From Henriciella aquimarina (lineage in GTDB: Bacteria; Pseudomonadota; Alphaproteobacteria; Caulobacterales; Hyphomonadaceae): a stretch of DNA of 64,000 nt. The notes below the pieces were generated by a model. The model saw only the letters and a list, made by a program, of their open reading frames with translations, made no database searches and was not told where the DNA came from. The stretch is from positions 83,641 to 147,640 of the forward strand of contig NZ_NCST01000041.1 of assembly GCF_002088975.1 (NCBI RefSeq). The letters run 5' to 3'. A program made the translations under genes and the position numbers. Of this stretch, positions 9,071 through 17,736 are shown in pieces. Every line of letters begins with the position of its first letter. Position 1 is the stretch's first letter.

Positions 9071-9516
9071 GGCCCATGGCCGCCCTATGCCTCCTCGCCG
9101 CCATGACGGCCTGCAACGGGCACAGTGATGAGCGCCTCGCCAGACCTGCCGAGATTGACGGCGACGCCATCACCGCTTCGCTGACCGGAGAGCCGGGCGA
9201 TCCGCTCCGGGGCCGGGAGGTCTTTGCCAGCCGCGACCAGGGCCACTGCGTCCTCTGCCACGCGATTGACGGGCTGGAGGCCGAATTCCAGGGCAATGTC
9301 GGCCCCGCGCTCACCGGGGTCGGCACCCGCCTCACGCCCGGCCAGATCCGCCTGCGCATCGCTGACGCGCAAATGATTTGGCCGCAGACGCTTATGCCCT
9401 CATATTACCGGGTGTCGGGCCTCAATCAGGTCGCCGCCGAATATCAAGGCGAACCGGCCCTCACCGCCCGGCAGATCGAAGACCTCGTGGCCTATCTTTC
9501 GCGTTTGGAAAACTGA
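9067..9516 (+). CDS. soxX: SoxX, monoheme c-type cytochrome subunit of SoxXA
   Basis: This 149-residue protein has an N-terminal export signal that could be a lipobox (AAMTAC). The heme site is C61-V-L-C64-H65 and a likely axial Met is M110 (TLMPSYYRV), both typical of SoxX. It forms the SoxXA heterodimer with the product of soxA three genes on. SoxXA joins thiosulfate oxidatively to the SoxY cysteine. The start overlaps fccB by four bases (ATGA), and soxY begins 12 bases after the stop. The gene order X-Y-Z-A matches many Sox clusters. Confidence 0.93.
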   Translation: MRPMAALCLLAAMTACNGHSDERLARPAEIDGDAITASLTGEPGDPLRGREVFASRDQGHCVLCHAIDGLEAEFQGNVGPALTGVGTRLTPGQIRLRIADAQMIWPQTLMPSYYRVSGLNQVAAEYQGEPALTARQIEDLVAYLSRLEN

Positions 9517-9527
9517 AGCTTGCTCCC

Positions 9528-9998
9528 ATGACCCGTCCGCCCCATGCCTTTCCCCTGACCCGCCGCAGCATCCTGCTGACGGGCACCGCCGGTCTCGTCT
9601 CGGCCGCCCTGCCCTTTGGCGCCAGCGCGACGCCGGAAGATGCGGACGCCGCGATCCGCGCCCTCTTCGGCGACCGGCTCATCAATGACGGCAAGGTCAC
9701 CGTCAAACTGCCGCCGATTGCCGAGAACGGCAATTCGGTTGCAATCGGCGTTTCGGTCGACAGCCCGATGAGCGAAGACGATTACGTCAAGCAGATCGCG
9801 CTCTTCTCGCCGCGCAACCCGATTGCCGATGTCGCCCGTTTCCATCTCGGGCCCCGCGCTGGCAAGGCCGAGGTCTCGACCCGTATCCGCATGGCCGGCA
9901 CCCAGACCGTGCGCGCGATTGCCGAAATGAATGATGGCAGCCTCTGGAAAGGCACAGCCAGCACCGTCGTCACCCTCGCCGCCTGCGTGATCGGATAG
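9528..9998 (+). CDS. soxY: SoxY, sulfur-carrier subunit with unusual C-terminus
   Basis: This 156-residue protein has a Tat signal (TRRSILLTG) and the SoxY Ig-like fold (VDSPMSEDDYVKQIALFSPRNP...). SoxYZ holds sulfur intermediates on a cysteine at the very C-terminus of SoxY. In the family this Cys sits in a flexible GGCGG tail. Here the tail reads LAACVIG, so the Cys (153) is kept but the four glycines are replaced and one residue order differs. soxZ follows after 9 bases. The identity is firm from fold and context; the tail variation is directly seen. Confidence 0.92.
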   Translation: MTRPPHAFPLTRRSILLTGTAGLVSAALPFGASATPEDADAAIRALFGDRLINDGKVTVKLPPIAENGNSVAIGVSVDSPMSEDDYVKQIALFSPRNPIADVARFHLGPRAGKAEVSTRIRMAGTQTVRAIAEMNDGSLWKGTASTVVTLAACVIG

Positions 9999-10007
9999 GA
10001 GCACCCC

Positions 10008-10325
10008 ATGACCATCCGCATTGCCGCCCCCGACACCGCAAAAAAAGGCGAGGTCATCGAGATCAAGGCGCTGATCCAGCATCCGATGGAGACCGGCTAT
10101 CGCAGCGACTCCAAGGGCAAGGAAATTCCGCGCGACATCATCACCGAATTCGAATGCAGCTATGATGGCGAGACTGTCTTCGCGGCCAACTTCTTCCCCG
10201 CCATCGCGGCCAACCCGTTCCTCACCTTCTACACAAAGGCGACCACGAGCGGCACGCTCGAATTTACCTGGACCGACCAGGACGGAGAGAGCTGGTCGGA
10301 GACGCATGACCTCACCGTGGAATGA
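10008..10325 (+). CDS. soxZ: SoxZ, partner of the sulfur carrier SoxY
   Basis: This 105-residue protein has no signal peptide, as is usual for SoxZ, which is exported bound to SoxY. It shows the family pattern IKALIQHPMETGYR near the start, then IITEFECSYDGETVF and FLTFYTKATTSGTLEFTWTDQDG. It starts 9 bases after soxY, with GGAG a few bases upstream of the ATG, and overlaps the soxA start by four bases. Its role is structural: it forms SoxYZ, the docking platform for the other Sox enzymes. Confidence 0.94.
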   Translation: MTIRIAAPDTAKKGEVIEIKALIQHPMETGYRSDSKGKEIPRDIITEFECSYDGETVFAANFFPAIAANPFLTFYTKATTSGTLEFTWTDQDGESWSETHDLTVE

Positions 10326-11116
10326 TGCGGGCCTGCCTTCTCGCCTTCCTGACGGTCACGGCCTGTACTGAAGCCAGCGCACCGGACACCACGCCCGAGC
10401 GCACGAGGCTTGCGCCCGGCGAGATCCGCTCCGGCTACACCTTCCTGCAGCCGCAGACGCAGGCCCTGCAGGATGACGATTTCGCCAATCCCGGCTTCCT
10501 CTGGGTCGACAGGGGCGACGCGCTTTTCCACGAGGCCGCCGCCAACGGAAAATCCTGCGCGAGTTGCCACGGCGAAGAGGGTGAGGAACTGGCGAGCGCC
10601 GCTGCCCACTACCCCGCCATCGACGAAGACAGCGGCGAACTGGTGAATATCGAAGGCCGGATCAATCTCTGCCGCGCGCGCCATCAGGAGCGTGAACCGC
10701 TCGACTATGAAAGTGACGACCTCCTGGGCCTCACCGCCTATGTCGCCTATCTCGCTCGCGGCGTGCCAATGTCGGTCGACATCTCCGGCGCCGCACAGAG
10801 CTGGTATGAGAAAGGCGAAGACTACTTTTACACGCGGCGCGGCCAGTTCAATCTCGCCTGCAGCCAGTGTCACAATGAAAGCTGGGGCAAGAAGCTGCGC
10901 GGCGACACGATCAGCCAGGGCCATGGCAACGCCTTTCCAGGCTACCGGCTGGAATGGCAGAGTTTCGGTTCACTGCAGCGCCGCCTGCGCGATTGCGATA
11001 GCGGGGTGCGCGCCGAGCCGCTTGATTATGGCTCCGACACCTATAAGGCCGTCGAGCTCTACCTCGCCAAGCGCGCCGAAGGCCTGGCCATGGAATCACC
11101 GGGAGTGAGACGATGA
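10322..11116 (+). CDS. soxA: SoxA, diheme cytochrome subunit of SoxXA
   Basis: This 264-residue protein has an N-terminal signal with a possible lipobox (TVTAC). Two heme sites are visible, C79-A-S-C82-H83 and C180-S-Q-C183-H184. The active-site cysteine region RRLRDCDSG (Cys225), which carries the catalytic persulfide ligand in SoxA, is intact. With SoxX it forms the thiosulfate-conjugating enzyme. It overlaps soxZ (ATGA) and the following ModE-like gene (ATGA). No soxB, soxC or soxD follows, which is unusual because soxB is normally adjacent. Confidence 0.93.
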   Translation: MMRACLLAFLTVTACTEASAPDTTPERTRLAPGEIRSGYTFLQPQTQALQDDDFANPGFLWVDRGDALFHEAAANGKSCASCHGEEGEELASAAAHYPAIDEDSGELVNIEGRINLCRARHQEREPLDYESDDLLGLTAYVAYLARGVPMSVDISGAAQSWYEKGEDYFYTRRGQFNLACSQCHNESWGKKLRGDTISQGHGNAFPGYRLEWQSFGSLQRRLRDCDSGVRAEPLDYGSDTYKAVELYLAKRAEGLAMESPGVRR

Positions 11117-11469
11117 CAGAGAGACAGGGCCCCGGCCTCAGCATCCGCATCAATCTGGCCAATGGCGGGCGGTTCGGCCCCGGCAAGGCCGCCCTGCTGC
11201 GGGCGATCGCCGAGCATGGCTCGATCCGGCAGGCTGCCCAGTCGCTCGCCATGTCCTATCCCCGCGCCCTGAAGCTCATCGACGAGATGAATAGCGACTT
11301 CACTGCGCCGCTGCTGGAATCCAGCCATGGCGGCGCCACTGGCGGCGGCTCGTCCCTCACGCAGACGGGCCGGGATCTTCTCGAGGCTTATGACACGCTT
11401 TGTGCAGAGGCCGGCAAGGCTGCCAGCCCTGCGCTCAAGACCTTCCGGACCCAAGAAAAATCAGCCTGA
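11113..11469 (+). CDS. ModE-like winged-helix regulator without molybdate-binding domain
   Basis: This 118-residue protein matches the N-terminal LysR-type winged helix of ModE: RFGPGKAALLRAIAEHGSIRQAAQSLAMSYPRALKLIDEMN, then a TGGGSSLTQTGRDLLEAY wing and helix. The two C-terminal Mop domains of full ModE are missing, so molybdate binding is not evident. Short stand-alone proteins of this type are common beside molybdenum genes. It is translationally coupled to soxA and precedes the cofactor genes, so it may regulate the operon, for example at the palindromes at 4561-4587 (inference). Confidence 0.85.
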   Translation: MTERQGPGLSIRINLANGGRFGPGKAALLRAIAEHGSIRQAAQSLAMSYPRALKLIDEMNSDFTAPLLESSHGGATGGGSSLTQTGRDLLEAYDTLCAEAGKAASPALKTFRTQEKSA

Positions 11470-11511
11470 GCGCTGGCTTCGCTATCAATGAGCGTTTAGA
11501 ACGGGAGACCA

Positions 11512-13050
11512 ATGGAACAGACCGTCTCCTATCTCGAACATGCCGAAGATGTCCTGGACCGCTGGCTCGCCTGGCGTGAGCGCGGCGGCGTGGCCCTCAT
11601 CATCGTCACGACCATAGAAGGCGGCGCCGTGCGCGCCCCGGGCGCGATGATGGCTGTGGCCGAAGATGGCGAGACGGCCGGCTATATCTCCGGCGGCTGC
11701 ATCGACGCCGATGTCGTGCTACAGGCCCAAGCAGCGATCAAGGCCGGCAAGGCCCGCGCCCTGCGCTATGGCGCGGGCTCCCCCTTCACCGACCTGCCCC
11801 TGCCCTGCGGCGGGGCGATCGAAGTCACCGTGTTGCCGGACGCCAATCCCGAGACGCTGCGCGCCTGCCATGACCGGCTGGTCGCGCGCGAGACGGTCAG
11901 GCTGAGTATCACGCCGGAAGGCACGGTTTCGCTCGACCCGGCCGCCTCCGCCGACAGTTCCAGCTTCCACTATACGCCCAAGCTGCGCCTGCGCATTGCC
12001 GGACGCGGAGCCGACTGCCTGGCGCTCGCCCGCGCGGCCGAGGCGACCGGCATCGAGACGACGCTCTGGCTGCCGGATGGCGACGATGCCGACCAGGCCA
12101 CCCGTATGGGGCTGGCCGAGCCCGTCCGCCTCAAGACCCCGAACGACCTGCCGCCCGCAGAGGACGATGCCTGGACGGCCTTCGTTCTCGCTTTCCATGA
12201 CAGGGACTGGGAGACCGGCCTGCTCACCCAGGCGCTCGCCGGGCCTGCTTTCTATATCGGCGCGATCGGCAGCCGGCGCACACATGCCCGCCGTTGCGAA
12301 ACACTGCGCGAGGCCGGCCAGACCGCCCATCAGATTGCGCGCATTCGCGGCCCCGTTGGCCTGATCCCCTCCATGCGCGACGCCTCCCTGCTGGCAGTCT
12401 CCATCCTCGCCGAAGTGATCGAGGCGCACCAGCAGAAGCGCCGCACTCCCTTCGCCAGGACAGCCCTCATCCTGCTCGCCGCCGGTCAGTCGCAGCGCTT
12501 CGCGGCAGGCGACAAGCTGCTTGCATCGCTCACGGACCAGCCCATTATTGATCGCGCATCAGGGGCCCTCGCCGATGAGACCGTCGGCGCCCGCATCGCC
12601 GTCATCGGTCCGGACCAGGACGAACGCGCCGCCGCTCTCACAAAGGCTGGCTGGCAGATCGTTCTCAACCCGCACGCCGCCGAGGGTCAGTCGACCTCGC
12701 TCAAGGCCGGGCTGGACGCGGCCGGACAGGCAGAGGCCGATATCGACGCCGCCATGATCCTCCTGGCGGACATGCCCTGCGTACCGGATGCGCATCTCCA
12801 TGCGCTGCGCGATGCGATGACACCGGACAAACTCGCCGTCATGTCGGCGACCGGCGACACGCGCCTGCCACCGGCCATCTTCTCACGCGCCGTCTTCGAC
12901 AGGCTTGGCGCCCTCACCGGCGACACCGGCGCCAAGCGCGTTTTCGAGACGCTCGACAACACGGCCACGGTCGCCCTCTCGCCGGACCAGGCCGTGGACA
13001 TAGATACCACTGACGACCTCCAACAACTGGAAGGCCTTACGCATGCCTGA
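11512..13050 (+). CDS. XdhC-MocA fusion: Mo-hydroxylase maturation factor and molybdopterin nucleotidyltransferase
   Basis: This 512-residue protein joins two cofactor-maturation domains. Residues ~1-310 are XdhC/CoxI-like, with YISGGCIDADV, LPCGGAIEV and a Rossmann segment FYIGAIGSRRTHARR. From ~residue 320 a MobA/MocA-like nucleotidyltransferase follows: ALILLAAGQSQRFAAGDKLL with the GxGxSxR-like loop and LLADMPCV. In the family, MocA attaches CMP to molybdopterin, and XdhC protects and sulfurates the Mo cofactor before insertion. Both tasks are needed by the Mo hydroxylase at the start of this operon. ATG at 11512 follows GGGAG. The stop overlaps moaA by eight bases. Confidence 0.88.
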   Translation: MEQTVSYLEHAEDVLDRWLAWRERGGVALIIVTTIEGGAVRAPGAMMAVAEDGETAGYISGGCIDADVVLQAQAAIKAGKARALRYGAGSPFTDLPLPCGGAIEVTVLPDANPETLRACHDRLVARETVRLSITPEGTVSLDPAASADSSSFHYTPKLRLRIAGRGADCLALARAAEATGIETTLWLPDGDDADQATRMGLAEPVRLKTPNDLPPAEDDAWTAFVLAFHDRDWETGLLTQALAGPAFYIGAIGSRRTHARRCETLREAGQTAHQIARIRGPVGLIPSMRDASLLAVSILAEVIEAHQQKRRTPFARTALILLAAGQSQRFAAGDKLLASLTDQPIIDRASGALADETVGARIAVIGPDQDERAAALTKAGWQIVLNPHAAEGQSTSLKAGLDAAGQAEADIDAAMILLADMPCVPDAHLHALRDAMTPDKLAVMSATGDTRLPPAIFSRAVFDRLGALTGDTGAKRVFETLDNTATVALSPDQAVDIDTTDDLQQLEGLTHA

Positions 13051-14077
13051 TGGGTTCTCCCCCTCAACGACCACCCAGCCCCTCATCGACCGCTTCGGCC
13101 GCCAGGTCAGCTATCTGCGCCTTTCGGTGACAGACCGTTGCGACCTGCGTTGCAGCTACTGCATGGCCGAGCACATGACCTTCCTGCCCAAGAAGGATCT
13201 GCTTAGCCTGGAGGAACTTGAAACCGTCGCAGCCGCCTTCATCCGGCGCGGCGTACGCAAGATCCGCATCACTGGCGGCGAGCCACTGGTGCGCAAGGAT
13301 ATCGGCGAACTCTTCGACCGGCTGGGCGCCTATATGGATCACGGCCTTGAAGAACTGACCCTGACCACCAACGCCACCCTGCTCTCGGCCCATGCCGAGC
13401 GGCTCTACAAGGCTGGCGTGCGGCGCGTGAATGTCTCTCTCGACACGCTCGACCCGGCCATGTTCCGCGAAATCACGCGGCGCGGCGACCTTCAGAAATC
13501 CCTTGATGGCATCGCCGCGGCGAAGGCGGCCGGCCTCAAGGTCAAGATCAATACGGTTGGTCTGAAACATCAGAATGCGGACGAAATTCCCGAGATGATA
13601 GAATGGGCGCATGCTGAAGGATTTGACATGACGCTGATCGAGGTGATGCCGCTTGGCCTCACCGGCGAGGATCGTGTCGATCAATACATACCGCTCTTCG
13701 AGATCCGCGACCGGCTGGAAAAGCGCTGGACGCTGAAAGACGAGAAGACCGGCGACGCCCAGGCCGGGCCATCGCGCTATGTGCGCGTCGAAGAGACAGG
13801 CGGACGGCTCGGCTTCATCACGCCGCTGACCAACAATTTCTGCGCCGGCTGCAACCGGGTGCGCGTCACCTGTACCGGCCGCATCTATATGTGCCTCGGC
13901 CAGGACGACCATGTCGACCTGCGCGCCGCGCTCCGCGAAAGCGAGGATCCGCAAGCCGCCCTCGACGGGGCGCTCGACCGGGCACTTTTTGCCAAGCCCG
14001 AGCGCCATGAATTCGCGATCCGCGAACGCGGCGATGCCCCGGCCCTGCCGCGCCACATGTCGGTCACAGGGGGCTAA
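13043..14077 (+). CDS. moaA: GTP 3',8-cyclase MoaA
   Basis: This 344-residue radical-SAM enzyme catalyses the first step of molybdopterin synthesis, turning GTP into 3',8-cyclo-H2GTP. The N-terminal cluster motif C33-x3-C37-x2-C40 (DRCDLRCSYC) and the SAM-binding TGGEPL are present. The C-terminal second [4Fe-4S] site reads FCAGCNRVRVTCTGRIYMCLG. The family usually ends in a double glycine, and this protein ends VTGG. It overlaps the XdhC-MocA gene and is followed 4 bases later by moaD. Confidence 0.96.
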   Translation: MPDGFSPSTTTQPLIDRFGRQVSYLRLSVTDRCDLRCSYCMAEHMTFLPKKDLLSLEELETVAAAFIRRGVRKIRITGGEPLVRKDIGELFDRLGAYMDHGLEELTLTTNATLLSAHAERLYKAGVRRVNVSLDTLDPAMFREITRRGDLQKSLDGIAAAKAAGLKVKINTVGLKHQNADEIPEMIEWAHAEGFDMTLIEVMPLGLTGEDRVDQYIPLFEIRDRLEKRWTLKDEKTGDAQAGPSRYVRVEETGGRLGFITPLTNNFCAGCNRVRVTCTGRIYMCLGQDDHVDLRAALRESEDPQAALDGALDRALFAKPERHEFAIRERGDAPALPRHMSVTGG

Positions 14078-14081
14078 AGCC

Positions 14082-14330
14082 ATGGCGGATATCCTCTATT
14101 TCGGACGTCTCGGCGATGTTACGGGCATCCCCTCGGAACACATCGCCCTGCCTTCCAATATCAGCAATACGCTGCAACTGCGCACCTGGCTCGACGGCGA
14201 GAAATCGCTTGGCGGCGCGCTGCTGGAAAAGACCGTGCGGCTCGCCGTGAACAGCGAAATCGTGGCCGACCCGCACCCCGTTAAGGATGGCGACGAGATC
14301 GCCTTCATGCCCCCGGTCGGAGGCGGCTGA
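14082..14330 (+). CDS. moaD: Molybdopterin synthase sulfur carrier subunit MoaD
   Basis: This 82-residue ubiquitin-like protein ends PPVGGG, giving the C-terminal Gly-Gly that is thiocarboxylated to donate sulfur in molybdopterin synthase. The segment VKDGDEIAFMPPVGGG is the standard MoaD end. It lies 4 bases after moaA and 1 base before moaE. The MoeB-type activating enzyme is not in this window and must be encoded elsewhere. Confidence 0.94.
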   Translation: MADILYFGRLGDVTGIPSEHIALPSNISNTLQLRTWLDGEKSLGGALLEKTVRLAVNSEIVADPHPVKDGDEIAFMPPVGGG

Positions 14331-14331
14331 G

Positions 14332-14793
14332 ATGATCACGCTGAGCGCGCAGCCTTTCGATGCGGGCGACGAGCTGAAAGCCTTCGAGGCACGCGCCAGC
14401 GGCGCCGGCGCCATCGTCAGCTTTACCGGGCTGGTGCGTGACCGCGCCAGCGACGAGAACGTCCGCATACTGCATTTGCAGGCTTACTCACCGATGACCG
14501 AGCGCGGCATCGAACAGGCCGCCGCCCGCGCCGAAGCCCGCTGGCCGCTCACCGCGATCCGCATCCTGCACCGTATCGGCGATATGGGCCCGGGCGAGCC
14601 GATCGTCTTTGTCGCCACCGCGTCGGCCCATCGCCGCGACGCCTTCGAAGCCGCCGACTTCCTGATGGATTATCTCAAGACCGAGGCCGTCTTCTGGAAG
14701 AAGGAAGTGACCGACACCGGCGAGCGCTGGATCGAGCCGCGCGCCGAAGACTATCAGGACAGTGCCCGCTGGGCGCTTACAGGAGAAGACTGA
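14332..14793 (+). CDS. moaE: Molybdopterin synthase catalytic subunit MoaE
   Basis: This 153-residue subunit pairs with MoaD to insert the dithiolene sulfurs into cyclic pyranopterin. The motifs GAIVSFTGLVRD, VFVATASAHRRDAFEA and the catalytic lysine segment LKTEAVFWKKE are typical. One region usually rich in acidic and His residues (LEHY in many MoaE) reads LQAYSPM here. The start at ATG 14332 is fixed by the moaD stop just upstream. moaB follows after 4 bases. Confidence 0.94.
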   Translation: MITLSAQPFDAGDELKAFEARASGAGAIVSFTGLVRDRASDENVRILHLQAYSPMTERGIEQAAARAEARWPLTAIRILHRIGDMGPGEPIVFVATASAHRRDAFEAADFLMDYLKTEAVFWKKEVTDTGERWIEPRAEDYQDSARWALTGED

Positions 14794-14797
14794 CCCC

Positions 14798-15343
14798 ATG
14801 CATGGCATCAATGAAAGCCTCGCCTTCAAACCCGTGCGCATCGCCGTTCTGGTGATGAGCGACACGCGCACGCTCGACACCGACACGTCCGGGCTGACGC
14901 TCGTCCAGCGCATCGAGGGCGCAGGCCACACGGTCGCCGACCGCAAGATCGTGCCCGACGACAAGGCCGCCATCCGCGCGCAGGTCTCGGCCTGGATTGC
15001 CGATCCGGACGTCGACGTTGTCATCACGTCCGGCGGCACCGGCCTCACCGGCCGGGACGTCACACCGGAAGCCATCACGCCCCTCTTCGACAAGGTGATC
15101 GACGGTTTCTCGGTCATCTTCCACCAGGTGAGCTATCAGAGCGTCGGCCTGTCGACGCTACAGTCTCGCGCCATTGCCGGGGTCGCCAGCGGCACTTTCA
15201 TCTTCTGCCTGCCGGGCTCCAACGGCGCGGTGAAGGATGGCTGGGACAAGGTCATCTCGCTGCAGCTCGACAGTCGTCACAAGCCCTGCAACCTTGTCGA
15301 GATCATGCCGCGCCTCATGGAAGACATGGAGCATTCGCATTGA
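14798..15343 (+). CDS. moaB: Molybdenum cofactor biosynthesis protein MoaB
   Basis: This 181-residue protein has the MogA/MoaB fold. Seen are [16 protein letters not shown], the phosphate-binding [19 protein letters not shown] and [16 protein letters not shown]. The family adenylates molybdopterin ahead of metal insertion or is a related paralogue. Since no separate mogA is present, this protein probably does the adenylation for the neighbouring MoeA. The moaC start TTG at 15340 overlaps its stop. Confidence 0.9.
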   Translation: MHGINESLAFKPVRIAVLVMSDTRTLDTDTSGLTLVQRIEGAGHTVADRKIVPDDKAAIRAQVSAWIADPDVDVVITSGGTGLTGRDVTPEAITPLFDKVIDGFSVIFHQVSYQSVGLSTLQSRAIAGVASGTFIFCLPGSNGAVKDGWDKVISLQLDSRHKPCNLVEIMPRLMEDMEHSH

Positions 15344-15825
15344 GCGACGGACTGACCCATATCGGCCCGGATGGCCGCGCGCGCATGGTCGATGTCGGCG
15401 CCAAGGATGTCACCGAGCGCGTCGCCATCGCCCAGGGCCAGGTGCGCATGGCGCCCGAGACTCTGAACCTCGCGCTCGGCCGCGACACCAGGAAGGGTGA
15501 CCCGATCGCGATTGCGGAACTCGCCGGCATCATGGCCGCCAAGAAAACCTCCGATCTCATCCCGCTCTGCCACCCGCTGCCACTTGCCAGCGTGAAGGTC
15601 GAGATCGAGGAAGCGCCCGGCGAACCGGCCCTGACCGTCACAGCCTGCGTCAAGACAAGCGGGCGCACCGGCGTGGAAATGGAAGCGCTGACAGCGGTCT
15701 CGGCAGCCTGCCTGACGCTCTATGACATGCTGAAAGCCGTCGACAAGGCGATGGTGATTGGCGGCATCGAACTCATCGAAAAGACCGGCGGCAAGTCGGG
15801 CGACTATCGGAAGGCCCCGGTTTGA
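15340..15825 (+). CDS. moaC: Cyclic pyranopterin monophosphate synthase MoaC
   Basis: This 161-residue enzyme completes the MoaA reaction to cyclic pyranopterin monophosphate. The standard segments [14 protein letters not shown], the substrate-binding [15 protein letters not shown] and [26 protein letters not shown] are all present. The start is TTG, inside the TTGA overlap with moaB. Its own stop overlaps the TTG start of moeA in the same way. This is a repeated pattern of coupled TTG starts in the operon. Confidence 0.95.
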   Translation: MSDGLTHIGPDGRARMVDVGAKDVTERVAIAQGQVRMAPETLNLALGRDTRKGDPIAIAELAGIMAAKKTSDLIPLCHPLPLASVKVEIEEAPGEPALTVTACVKTSGRTGVEMEALTAVSAACLTLYDMLKAVDKAMVIGGIELIEKTGGKSGDYRKAPV

Positions 15826-17024
15826 GCGGGCTCATCAGCGTCGACGAGGCGCTCGCGCTCCTGCGTGGGCAGGCCATCGCACCGGGCACGGAAACGGTCG
15901 CGCTCGAGGGCGCGCAAGGGCGCCATCTGGCTGAGCCCGTTATCGCCCGCGTCTCCCGCCCGCCCGCAGCGGTCTCAGCCATGGATGGCTATGCCGTGCG
16001 GCTGGCCGATGTCCGCAACTCTGGGGCCAAGCTTACCGTGATCGGGGAAGCGCCGGCCGGCGCCCCCTTCGAAGGCCGCCTCGACGCCGGTCAGGCCGTG
16101 CGCATTTTCACCGGCGGCGAGATCCCGGACGGCGCCGATCATATCGTCATCCAGGAAGACGCCATGCGTGATGACGATACCCTCGTCTGCCGGGAGGCCT
16201 ATGACGCGTCGCAATTCATCCGGCCCGCCGGTCTGGATTTCACCGAAGGCGATACCGTCCTGCCTGAAGGCGCCAGGCTCGGCGCGGGCGAACTGGCCCT
16301 CGCCGCCTCGGCCAATGTCGCCGCCCTGACGGTCCATAAACGCCTGCGCGTCGGCATCCTCGCCAATGGCAATGAGCTGAAAGCACCGGGCTCCGACCTC
16401 GCCCCCGGCGAGATCGTCAATTCCAATCCTGCAGGCCTCGCCGCCCTCATCAGGGAGTGGGGCGGAGACCCCGTCGATCTCGGCATTGCCCGGGACACGC
16501 TGAAATCGATCCGGGACTCAGTCGCCGCCGCACCCGAGATCGACATCTTCCTGCCGGTCGGCGGGGCCTCGGTCGGCGATCATGACCTGATGCGCCCGGC
16601 CTTCGCCGCTGAAGGGTTCGAGCCCGTCTTTCAGAAGATCGCGGTCAAACCCGGCAAGCCGACCTGGTTCTCGGCCCGCGACGCACAGCGTGTGCTCGGC
16701 CTGCCGGGCAATCCGGCCTCGGCGCTGGTCTGCGCCCATCTCTTCCTGAAGCCGCTGCTGACAGGCCGGTCGCACAGCTTCGTCCCGGCCCGCCTCGCCG
16801 CGCCGGTCGCGGCGAATGGTCCGCGCGAACATTTCATGCGCGCCGCGCTCGCGGTTTCCGATGATGGACGTCTTGTGGCCACCCCGGCGGCCAATCAGGA
16901 CAGCTCGCTCATCCGGCCCTTCATCGAAAGCCAGGCCTTGCTGCGCCGTGAAACAAATGCGCCCGCGCTGGGCGCGGGCGATGTGGCAGACTGCCTGCTG
17001 ATGCGGGGGCTACAGGATGGCTGA
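15822..17024 (+). CDS. moeA: Molybdopterin molybdenumtransferase MoeA
   Basis: This 400-residue enzyme inserts molybdate into adenylated molybdopterin. The motifs [49 protein letters not shown] and [23 protein letters not shown] mark it clearly. The TTG start overlaps the moaC stop. It ends the cofactor-synthesis run, and its stop codon lies in a stem-loop (17001-17034) facing a convergent cytochrome gene. Confidence 0.95.
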   Translation: MSGLISVDEALALLRGQAIAPGTETVALEGAQGRHLAEPVIARVSRPPAAVSAMDGYAVRLADVRNSGAKLTVIGEAPAGAPFEGRLDAGQAVRIFTGGEIPDGADHIVIQEDAMRDDDTLVCREAYDASQFIRPAGLDFTEGDTVLPEGARLGAGELALAASANVAALTVHKRLRVGILANGNELKAPGSDLAPGEIVNSNPAGLAALIREWGGDPVDLGIARDTLKSIRDSVAAAPEIDIFLPVGGASVGDHDLMRPAFAAEGFEPVFQKIAVKPGKPTWFSARDAQRVLGLPGNPASALVCAHLFLKPLLTGRSHSFVPARLAAPVAANGPREHFMRAALAVSDDGRLVATPAANQDSSLIRPFIESQALLRRETNAPALGAGDVADCLLMRGLQDG

Positions 17025-17034
17025 GCCCCCGCAT
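17001..17034. terminator. Hairpin between convergent moeA and cytochrome c genes
   Basis: A perfect 11-bp inverted repeat (ATGCGGGGGCT at 17001-17011 with 17024-17034) and a 12-nt loop span the moeA stop codon. No T-tract follows on either strand, so it is at best a weak two-way terminator or an mRNA end stabiliser. Confidence 0.5.
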
Positions 17035-17046
17035 GGCAGAGAAAGA

Positions 17047-17604
17047 TCAGGACGGCTCGTAGCCGGTTTCCGCCATGATGTAGGCGATGACGGCTGTGCG
17101 GTCGTCCGGCCGACGCACGCCGGCAAAGCTCATCCGGTTGCCCGGCAGGAATTCCCGCGGATTGGCGAGCCACTGCTCCAGCTGTTCCGGCGTCCAGGTA
17201 AAGTCGGCTTCCTGCAGCGCCGGCGAATAGTCGAACCCCTCCTTGGTGCCGACCTCGCGGTCGAACAGCCCGTAAAGGTTCGGGCCCAGAACGGCCTGAC
17301 CGCCTTCTTCAAGCGTGTGACAAGACTGGCACTGGTAAAAGATGCGGCGTCCGCGGTCATAATCCGCAGAGGCGTAGGGCTCGGGCAGCCCGGCAAATTC
17401 GTTTGCGGCGGGCTCGGCCTCAGCCGTCTCGGACGGCTCGCTGGCCGCATCGGTCTCGGCCGGGGTCTCCGGCGTGGTGGCCGACTCGCTCTCGGCGGGC
17501 GGCGTGGGGGCGTCAGCCTGAGGTTCGCTCTCACCGGAGCCGCCGCAGGCAGCCAGCAATCCTGCCGCAAGGCCGAGGGCAGCCCAGTTCATCGTCCGTT
17601 TCAT
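17047..17604 (-). CDS. Cytochrome c lipoprotein with acidic linker
   Basis: This 185-residue protein has a lipoprotein signal (AAGLLAACGG), then ~50 residues rich in Glu, Pro, Ala, Ser and Thr that act as a spacer, then a cytochrome c domain. The heme site is YQCQSCHTLEEGG and a likely axial Met lies in PGNRMSFAGVRR, the class I cytochrome c pattern. A membrane-anchored electron shuttle on a long tether fits an acceptor for the Sox or Mo-hydroxylase enzymes next door. AGGAG at 17612-17616 supports the second of two adjacent ATGs. The frame stays open far upstream, but that part is antisense to modA. Confidence 0.85.
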   Translation of the reverse strand: MKRTMNWAALGLAAGLLAACGGSGESEPQADAPTPPAESESATTPETPAETDAASEPSETAEAEPAANEFAGLPEPYASADYDRGRRIFYQCQSCHTLEEGGQAVLGPNLYGLFDREVGTKEGFDYSPALQEADFTWTPEQLEQWLANPREFLPGNRMSFAGVRRPDDRTAVIAYIMAETGYEPS

Positions 17605-17736
17605 CATATCGCTCCTGACGTATCGGTTTCCCGTTCTTGTCTCCCAGCCCCGGTCAGGGCTTCGGCTACTGCATATGGCGCAGCACGACTGGAGCGGCAA
17701 GCCGACGTGTGGCGAAAACCACCCTTCCAGAGCTGT

